Part shown: piece after piece, positions 59,220 to 64,000 of the stretch
How the letters are laid out: every line of letters begins with the position of its first letter
Numbering within the stretch: position 1 is the first letter of the stretch
NCBI RefSeq assembly: GCF_002155965.1
Contig: NZ_MUMH01000061.1
Coordinates: 1-64,000, forward strand
Reading direction: 5' to 3'
DNA length: 64,000 nucleotides
DNA from: Allokutzneria sp. NRRL B-24872
GTDB lineage: Bacteria > Actinomycetota > Actinomycetes > Mycobacteriales > Pseudonocardiaceae
Notes under the pieces: model-generated
What the model was told of the DNA's origin: nothing
Database searches by the model: none
What the model saw: the letters and a program-made list of their open reading frames with translations, nothing else
Position numbers and translations under genes: made by a program

Positions 59220-60547
59220 GCGGCTTCCTGGTAGTCCTTGAGGAACACGCCCGCGACCGGGGAGCCCGCTTCGCCGCGCACGATCGGGTCGTACACCCGG
59301 GCCGCTCCGTCCACAATGTCCAGTGGAGTGCGAAAGCCCTTGTCGGCCAAGGCTTTCTTCTTCGGTGCCGGGTTCTCGTCGGTGATCCAGCCGGTGTCCA
59401 CCGCGCACATGTAGATCCCGTCGCGGCTCAGCTCCGGGCCGCTGGTGCGGGTGAGCATGTTGAGCGCGGCCTTGGCCATGTTGGTGTGCGGGTGGCCGGG
59501 CATCTTGTTGCGGACCTCGAAGCGCCCTTCGACGGCGGTCACGTTGACCACGTAGCGGCGAGGGTGCGGCGAGGCCATCAGCAGCGGCAGCAGCCGGTCG
59601 CACAGCAGGGTCGGCGCGAGCGCGTTGACCAGCTGCGTCTCCAGCACTTCGGCCGGGTCCAGCTCACCGATCCGCGCCGACCAGGAGTTGACCGGCGAGG
59701 TGTCCGGCAGCAGCCCCGCCTCGTCGACCTCCGCCAGGACCAGCGCGAGCGCGTCGGCTTCGCCCAGCCCCGCGGACAGCATCGGCCGAAAGCCCGGCGC
59801 CACGCGGGCAGCGGCGGGAAGTGCGCCCACTTCGCGCTCGGCCAGCGCCGCGTAGGCCTCCGGCGGCCTGCGCACCGTCTGTGCCGCGTTGTTGACCAGG
59901 ATGTCCAGCGGCTTGCCCTCCTCGCGCAGCGAATCGCACAGCGCGAGCACTTGGCGCGGGTCGCGCAGGTCGATGCCGACCACGTGCAGCCGGTCGATCC
60001 ACGCCTCGCTTCCTGGCGCGGCTTCGAACCGGCGCAGCGCGTCGTGCGGGAACCGCGTCGTGACGAGCAGTTCCGCGCCGTCGCGCAACATCATCAGCGC
60101 GAGCTGGAATCCGATCTTGACGCGTCCGCCGGTGAGCAGCACTCGGCGCCCGGTCAGGTCAGCGCGCGCGTTGCGGCGCTCGGTGTTCAGCGCCGCGCAG
60201 GCCGGGCAGAGCCGGTGGTAGAACGCATCCGCTTCGCGGTAGTTGGCCTTGCAGACGTAGCAGTGGCGCGCCCTCGCGAACACCGCAGGTTCCGTTGTCG
60301 TCGGCATCTCCAGCGGCGCGTCCTCACGCCGCTCACTCGCTCCCGTCGCCGTCGCCGCTTCGATCTTGGCGTCTGCCTCGGCCCGCTCAGTTGTGCGGAG
60401 ATTCCTGCGGCGCTGCCGCCCGTCCCGCACGAAGGACTCCGCCACCCGCTCGGCCCGGCGCCGCGCCGGGTCGTCCTCGGGCAGGGCGCGCAGCCGGGCG
60501 ACGGTGTCGTGGAACGCCGCGAGTTCCGAGTCGGTGATGCCGTCCAT
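59213..60547 (-). CDS. Short-chain dehydrogenase-like protein with zinc ribbon
   Basis: From ATG 60547 (MDGITDSELAAFHD) the 444-residue protein has a helical N-terminus, a zinc ribbon (HCYVCKANYREAD with CPAC) at about 95-120 and a Rossmann SDR domain: RRVLLTGGRVKIGFQLALMM (TGGxxxIG), DILVNNAAQT (NNA). The active-site YxxxK is HTNMAKAAL: the Lys is kept, but Thr replaces the Tyr. It may bind NAD(P) without ordinary dehydrogenase chemistry. A tRNA gene ends 17 bases before the start, and the LRR gene overlaps its end. Confidence 0.78.
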   Translation of the reverse strand: MDGITDSELAAFHDTVARLRALPEDDPARRRAERVAESFVRDGRQRRRNLRTTERAEADAKIEAATATGASERREDAPLEMPTTTEPAVFARARHCYVCKANYREADAFYHRLCPACAALNTERRNARADLTGRRVLLTGGRVKIGFQLALMMLRDGAELLVTTRFPHDALRRFEAAPGSEAWIDRLHVVGIDLRDPRQVLALCDSLREEGKPLDILVNNAAQTVRRPPEAYAALAEREVGALPAAARVAPGFRPMLSAGLGEADALALVLAEVDEAGLLPDTSPVNSWSARIGELDPAEVLETQLVNALAPTLLCDRLLPLLMASPHPRRYVVNVTAVEGRFEVRNKMPGHPHTNMAKAALNMLTRTSGPELSRDGIYMCAVDTGWITDENPAPKKKALADKGFRTPLDIVDGAARVYDPIVRGEAGSPVAGVFLKDYQEAAW

Positions 60548-60564
60548 GCCCGTCTTTCCCCCTG

Positions 60565-60638
60565 TGGTCCCGGCCGGATTCGAACCGGCGTGCTCCACCT
60601 TGGAAGGGTGGGTGCGCCTGCCTCTGCGCTACGGGACC
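60565..60638 (-). tRNA. tRNA-Gly (anticodon UCC by position)
   Basis: A full cloverleaf can be drawn: acceptor GGTCCCG/CGGGACC, D arm GCGC-8-GCGC, anticodon stem CCACC/GGTGG around loop CTTCCAA (U33 present, anticodon TCC), T arm GCCGG-TTCGAAT-CCGGC. CCA is not encoded. The body is shared with two tRNA-like genes at 61028 and 63163 and differs from the usual GCGG start of bacterial tRNA-Gly. It lies immediately upstream of the SDR gene on the same strand. Confidence 0.75.
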
Positions 60639-60662
60639 TCGCAACCGATTCCGCCGCGAACT

Positions 60663-60985
60663 CTAGCCGATCGCCCTGCTCACATCGGCGCATTTCAGCC
60701 CGTGCTCGCGCAGCACCGCAAGGGCGCGTTCGGACACGACGAGCGTGAAGTTCTCGTCCATGCCCAAGTCTTCCTGGTGCGCCTTGCCGGTGAAGCGCAG
60801 CCACTTCCACTTCGGCAGCGGCTCCTCGATCCACTCCTCGCCCTCCAGCGAGAGGCTGATCTCCACGATGGCGTCGCCGAGCCACCAGGAGAATTGGTAC
60901 TCCAGGCGCGTCACTCCGAGCGCGGGACCGGAGCGGTCGACAACCGTTCCCGGAACGAGTCTCAGGCGACTTACGGCTCAACGAT
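60663..60985 (-). pseudogene. Decayed immunity-like gene
   Basis: The last 83 codons read MTRLEYQFSWWLGDAIVEIS, WIEEPLPKWKWLRFTGKA and TLVVSERALAVLREHGL, very close to the immunity gene at 61391-61813. Upstream, the homologous start can be followed (FIVEP) but contains a TAA and a TGA. The segment equivalent to residues 50-75 is deleted. It could be translated only from an internal start at 60914. Confidence 0.7.
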
Positions 60986-61027
60986 GAAGCATTCCACGCG
61001 CCCTGCTTCTCGGCCTGGACAAACGAG

Positions 61028-61100
61028 TGGTCCCGGCCGGAGTCGAACCGGCGTACTCCGCTTAGGCTAAGCGGCGCGACTGCCTCTGCGCTACGGGACC
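61028..61100 (-). tRNA. tRNA-like gene with abnormal anticodon arm (GCC)
   Basis: Acceptor, D-loop and T arm match those of 60565-60638 (T loop TTCGACT). The anticodon stem is CCGCT/AGCGG with loop TAGCCTA, so the anticodon by position is GCC (Gly), but residue 33 is A rather than U, and one D-stem pair is lost. It may be a pseudo-tRNA or one with a special role. Confidence 0.55.
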
Positions 61101-61390
61101 GTGAGGCAAACAATCATTGGGAACCCTAGCCGACGCAGGTTCCGTCCGCGCAACTATCTGAAGTTCTGACGTGAGTGCGTTGAGCAGTGTGGCTCAAGCT
61201 GGAGTCGCTGGACCTACCACGCCAGCGCAAGCTGGTGAGTTTCCGGCCGCTGAACTGCGGTAGGTGAACTCATCCACGAGTCACCGGTGGAGCACCCAGT
61301 CCGTCGATCCTGCTCGACGAGAGCACGCCGCGGAACGACCAGCCTTCGTTGTTACGAGCCTCAGAGGCAATCAGTCACGGCGGATTCTTT

Positions 61391-61813
61391 CTAGAGAGGA
61401 ACAGCTTCCTCGACATCTGCATATTCCAAGCCGTGCTCGCGCAGCAGTTCCAGCGCCTGCTCGGACACGACGAGCGTGCTCTTGTCGAGGCCGAAGTCCT
61501 CGCGGTGGGGTGCGCCAGTGAAGCGGAGCCACTTCCAGTGGGGCAGCGGTTCCTCGATCAGCTCTTCCCCTTCAGGCGACAGACTGATCTCGACATCGTC
61601 GAACCTGGCCCCGCTGAGTCCGGCGACGGTGACCGCCTTGGCCAGGGTCTCCGTGACGATGAAGCAGGGGGTGCACTCCAGGATGGCGTCGCCGAGCCAG
61701 TTGGTGAAGCGGTACTCAAGGCGCGTGACCTCAGCGGGCTGGACGGTGCGGTCGAAGACGGTGTTGTCGCCGAAGTCGCCAGCGACCTCTGGTTCAACGA
61801 TGTAGTACGTCAT
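61391..61813 (-). CDS. Immunity protein of the nuclease toxin module
   Basis: The 140-residue acidic protein (MTYYIVEPEVAGDFGDN..., TRLEYRFTNWLGDAILE, HWKWLRFTGAPHREDFGLD, STLVVSEQALELLREHGL) belongs to a family with two further members here (44012 and 60663). It starts 13 bases after the stop of the decayed toxin gene, the normal place for an immunity gene. Being intact while the toxin is broken suggests that it is kept to protect against sister cells. Confidence 0.7.
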   Translation of the reverse strand: MTYYIVEPEVAGDFGDNTVFDRTVQPAEVTRLEYRFTNWLGDAILECTPCFIVTETLAKAVTVAGLSGARFDDVEISLSPEGEELIEEPLPHWKWLRFTGAPHREDFGLDKSTLVVSEQALELLREHGLEYADVEEAVPL

Positions 61814-61826
61814 CTGTCCCTGCTTC

Positions 61827-62345
61827 TCACCGAATGTTGGGGTTGAACGACGTGCCGTACCGGTCGTCGATCATGGCAGCGAAGTCAAGCAGTTGTTGTT
61901 TGCTGGGAACGGTTCCGCTGTCCCGGAAGGGCTTGTAGAAACTGTTCCAGGCTTTGCGGATGGCACTGAGGTGCACCAGGTTGTTGGTACTCCCCTGGGG
62001 ATGCCGCGGAGGTTCTCAAGGGAGTGCATTTCCTCCGCCCGCACGACGCCGGGGAAGTACTAGAGCACCTGCTGCTCGACCGCGTGGTGCACCACCACTT
62101 TGCCTGCGGTCTGCGGGTAGGCGTCGGTGAAGGTCTTGCGGTAGTTGGTGGAGGTCGTCCAGCCGAAGCTGGCGGATTTGCCCGTGCGCGACGACGCTTC
62201 AGGGCCGCTGGACTTCGCTGCAGATAGCGGCTTTGTGGACGCCTCGCTCCAGAACGACGAGGACTTCCTCGCGCAGATGCGCTGCGGCGGCGGTCAGCTC
62301 CTCAGGGCGAAGGTCTCGCAGTGCCACGCGAAGCCGCTCGGTCAC
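61827..62345 (-). pseudogene. Polymorphic nuclease toxin, decayed
   Basis: A frame from GTG 62345 gives a helical linker (TERLRVALRDLRPEELTAAA) and stops. Another frame continues with FGWTTSTNYRKTFTDAYPQT, KVVVHHAVEQQVL, a TAG, PGVVRAEEMHSLENLRGIP and, after a frameshift near 61975, NLVHLSAIRKAWNSFY to QLLDFAAMIDDRYG and the stop at 61827. The HHAVEQ..HSLENLRGIP..HLSAIRK pattern is that of HNH-like toxin domains found at the ends of polymorphic toxins. At least three lesions are present. Confidence 0.6.
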
Positions 62346-62370
62346 CTCACCACGGTCGCCACCCGGTGGC

Positions 62371-62628
62371 CTAGATGCCGTTGGCGTAGGTGGACATCAG
62401 GTCTTCGGCAACGGTGAGCCGTTCAACGACCCCGTCGAGCTGGTCGACGGCCTGGTGGATGAACCCGACGACCTCGGCAGCGTCGGTGTCGCTAGAGGAG
62501 CGCCAGGCTTCGGCTAACTCGTCGGCTGCGGTGAGAGCGTCGCTCTTGTTGCGGAGGACGACTGCGGTGGACAGCTGCTCGACGAGCTGAAGCAGTTGGG
62601 CACGCAGGTCACCGACACTTCCATACAC
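62371..62628 (-). CDS. Small helical protein, first gene of toxin module
   Basis: From GTG 62628 (GGGGGATT upstream) the 85-residue product (VYGSVGDLRAQLLQLVEQLS, VVGFIHQAVDQLDGVVERLT) is a two-helix, WXG100-sized protein of the kind encoded before toxin genes in Pseudonocardiales. It ends just before the toxin frame and may be its export partner; no WXG motif is present. Confidence 0.55.
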   Translation of the reverse strand: MYGSVGDLRAQLLQLVEQLSTAVVLRNKSDALTAADELAEAWRSSSDTDAAEVVGFIHQAVDQLDGVVERLTVAEDLMSTYANGI

Positions 62629-63162
62629 CCTGGAATCCCCCGAGTTCTTGTTCGCAGCGCAGACGATCTGTTGCAGCCGAGGACGCTGCAGCGGAGAACA
62701 GCGAAATCGGAGCCTTTCAGGGTGGTTCACGCGCGCGGCCTAGTTGGCCTGAACAGCCAGACGGGTGACAGATGTTCTTCTATCGCCGAGCCGTCCATAT
62801 GGACGTCCGCTACCAATAGCTCCGCCAGAACGTGTTGGATCGACGCGGAGGTCTTGCTTCCTTGCTGCGGCCTCGGCCACCTTCGATCGACACACCTATT
62901 TGTGAGGCATACATCCCATGGAACATCGCTATGCCGGTCGTTTACCCCGCACAGTCCACCGCGTTCAGCTCGCGTATGCGAGTAGCTTGCCCTCTTCGCG
63001 GCTCACTTCACAGGTGCGCCTGTAGGCAACCCGAATCCCTGGGCACGTGGCCAGAGCGCGAGGGCGAAGTCGCTCATCGCGACGGCCACGTGATCTGCAC
63101 TGACTGCGACACAACCGTAACGATTTATCGTACGGTCCGTGGTTCGAATGAGGACCACGTGG
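62629..63162. other. Region without a confident gene
   Basis: GC content falls below the average here. A short plus-strand stretch near 63060-63120 (HVICTDCDTTVTIYRTV) looks like a gene remnant; otherwise nothing is supported. Confidence 0.35.
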
Positions 63163-63234
63163 TGGTCCCGGCCGGATTCGAACCGGCGTATCCGATCTGC
63201 CAGAGCGGGGCGCCTGCCTCTGCGCTACGGGACC
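63163..63234 (-). tRNA. tRNA-like gene (anticodon GGC by position)
   Basis: The acceptor, D arm and T arm are identical to those of 60565-60638. The anticodon arm is CCGCT/ATCGG with one C-U mismatch around loop CTGGCAG, giving GGC (Ala) with U33 present. It lacks the G3-U70 pair required by AlaRS, so charging with Ala is doubtful. The variable loop is one base shorter than in the others. Confidence 0.55.
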
Positions 63235-63251
63235 GGTTGGAGCGTAACGGA

Positions 63252-63881
63252 TCAGCCGCGCAGGTGGGCGAGGGCGGTGATCATCCGCGAGGCGATGTCG
63301 GTGGGCCACGGGAAGGCGACGGTGACGGCGCGTTGGTGGGCGAGGCCGTGCAGGCCGAGCCAGAGGGCGACGGCGTCGGCGGAGGGGTCGGTGCTGGCGG
63401 AGAGGTCGGCCTTGACGCAGTCGCGGAGGAGATCGGCGAGCAGCTGGAGGCTGGGCTCGCCGAGCGCGGTCATGTCGTCGGCGGTGAAGGAGCTGGTACT
63501 GAGGTCGGGCATCCAGAGGCCGCCGAACATGGTGCGGTAGCGGCCGGGGTGGTGCTCGGCGAACTCCAGGTAAGCGGAGCAGACGGCGACGAGCCGGGTG
63601 CGGGGTTGGTCGACGGCGGCGTCGCGGGCGGCGCGCAGGCGGGCGTCGAGTTCCGCGAAGACGTGCTGGACGACGGCGAGCATGACGCTGGGCTGGTCGG
63701 GGAAGTGGCGGTAGATCGACGGGGCGGCGATGCCGATCTGGCGGGCGACGGCGCGCAGGGTGACGGAGGTTTCGTCGCCGGTGTCGTCGAGCAGGGTGAG
63801 CGCCGCGGCGACGATCTCCTCGCGCAGGCGGGCGCCCTCACCTCGGCGGTTGCGGGGGCGGGGGGCGCTGGCGTCGTCCAT
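63252..63881 (-). CDS. TetR family regulator
   Basis: The 209-residue protein has the TetR N-terminal domain: LREEIVAAALTLLDDTGDET, then the helix-turn-helix SVTLRAVARQIGIAAPSIYR and HFPDQPSVMLAVVQHVFAEL. The C-terminal domain is of the WHG type (RYRTMFGGLWMPDL, ALWLGLHGLAHQRAV). It is divergent from the gene starting at 63989, with an inverted repeat between them, so it probably represses both. Confidence 0.85.
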   Translation of the reverse strand: MDDASAPRPRNRRGEGARLREEIVAAALTLLDDTGDETSVTLRAVARQIGIAAPSIYRHFPDQPSVMLAVVQHVFAELDARLRAARDAAVDQPRTRLVAVCSAYLEFAEHHPGRYRTMFGGLWMPDLSTSSFTADDMTALGEPSLQLLADLLRDCVKADLSASTDPSADAVALWLGLHGLAHQRAVTVAFPWPTDIASRMITALAHLRG

Positions 63882-63950
63882 GCCCGTGAGCTTACAGGTG
63901 AAAACTTACTTGCGTTACTCCCTTGATCCCACCGAGCTAACGTGCGTAAC

Positions 63951-63964
63951 CTTACGTCCGTAAG
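63951..63964. promoter_or_regulatory. TetR operator candidate
   Basis: CTTACG-TC-CGTAAG is a perfect 6-base inverted repeat. Related half-sites (ACTTACTTGCGTTAC, AACGTGCGTAACC) lie within 60 bases upstream, all between the TetR start and the divergent gene. Confidence 0.65.
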
Positions 63965-63988
63965 TTCAGTCGATGAGGGAGCACGCGA

Positions 63989-64000
63989 TGAGCACGAGCA
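63989..64000 (+). CDS. Start of gene divergent from TetR (cut by window end)
   Basis: ATG 63989 follows GAGGGAG by six bases and encodes MSTS before the window ends. It is the likely target of the TetR regulator. Confidence 0.5.

Noticed and set aside
62832-63926. Plus-strand frame of 364 codons
   Set aside because: It crosses a tRNA-like gene and is antisense to the TetR gene.
1-64000. CRISPR arrays and riboswitches
   Set aside because: No regularly spaced repeats and no recognisable riboswitch core were seen on either strand.

Overview
The window is high-GC actinobacterial DNA: strong G/C bias at third codon positions, many GTG and TTG starts, and ATGA or GTGA stop/start overlaps. Families such as DUF5994, DUF6244, class II diterpene cyclase, I36 inhibitors and archaeal-type ProRS point to the Pseudonocardiales (Saccharothrix, Actinosynnema or Lentzea relatives). 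That placement is an inference from gene content, not from a marker gene.

Region 1-13.9 kb is a gene graveyard. It holds two copies of an AbrB-like regulator with an identical palindromic leader (one copy cut short), a frameshifted tyrosine recombinase, two further recombinase scraps, and cut-down P450, SRAP, decarboxylase, zinc-ribbon and lipoprotein genes. A few intact genes sit among these. One divergent pair (secreted zinc metallopeptidase plus single-pass membrane protein) occurs twice, in inverted orientation.

Region 13.9-19.8 kb is a compact labdane-type diterpenoid cluster: a class I terpene synthase-like enzyme with an eroded NSE motif, a cytochrome P450, a GGPP synthase and a divergent class II diterpene cyclase. 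Region 20-28.7 kb carries two DUF5994 genes with a shared promoter block, a CeoS/alanine-dehydrogenase-like enzyme with a tiny Cys-rich partner, a STAS and ECF-sigma pair in which the sigma gene has an in-frame stop, a lipase-like hydrolase, a fatty acid desaturase and an AI-2E family transporter.

Region 29.4-41.2 kb, all on the minus strand, is the most interesting part. Operon A (34.5 to 31.0 kb) encodes a 70-residue six-cysteine peptide, a MauE-like redox membrane protein, a thioredoxin-like protein with a CPAC motif, an ABC exporter and a small S26 signal peptidase, with 4-base overlaps at its last three junctions. Operon B (41.2 to 36.2 kb) encodes a secreted Cys-rich peptide, a family 2 glycosyltransferase, two tandem paralogous terpene synthases and an ABC ATPase/permease pair. 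These look like an undescribed secreted, disulfide-rich peptide system beside a possibly glycosylated peptide/terpene system.

Region 41.3-53.4 kb has an AraC regulator, hydrolases, a second I36 inhibitor, a prolyl-tRNA synthetase whose 3' end runs antisense through a transporter fragment, a DUF6244-EndoU toxin with its probable immunity gene, and a 165-base duplicate of that immunity gene broken by an IS5-like element. Region 53.4-64 kb has a vWA/metallopeptidase plus double-AAA ATPase operon, a convergent SDR-LRR operon, three tRNA-like genes with one shared body but different anticodon arms, a decaying nuclease toxin/immunity module between those tRNAs, and a divergent TetR gene at the right edge.
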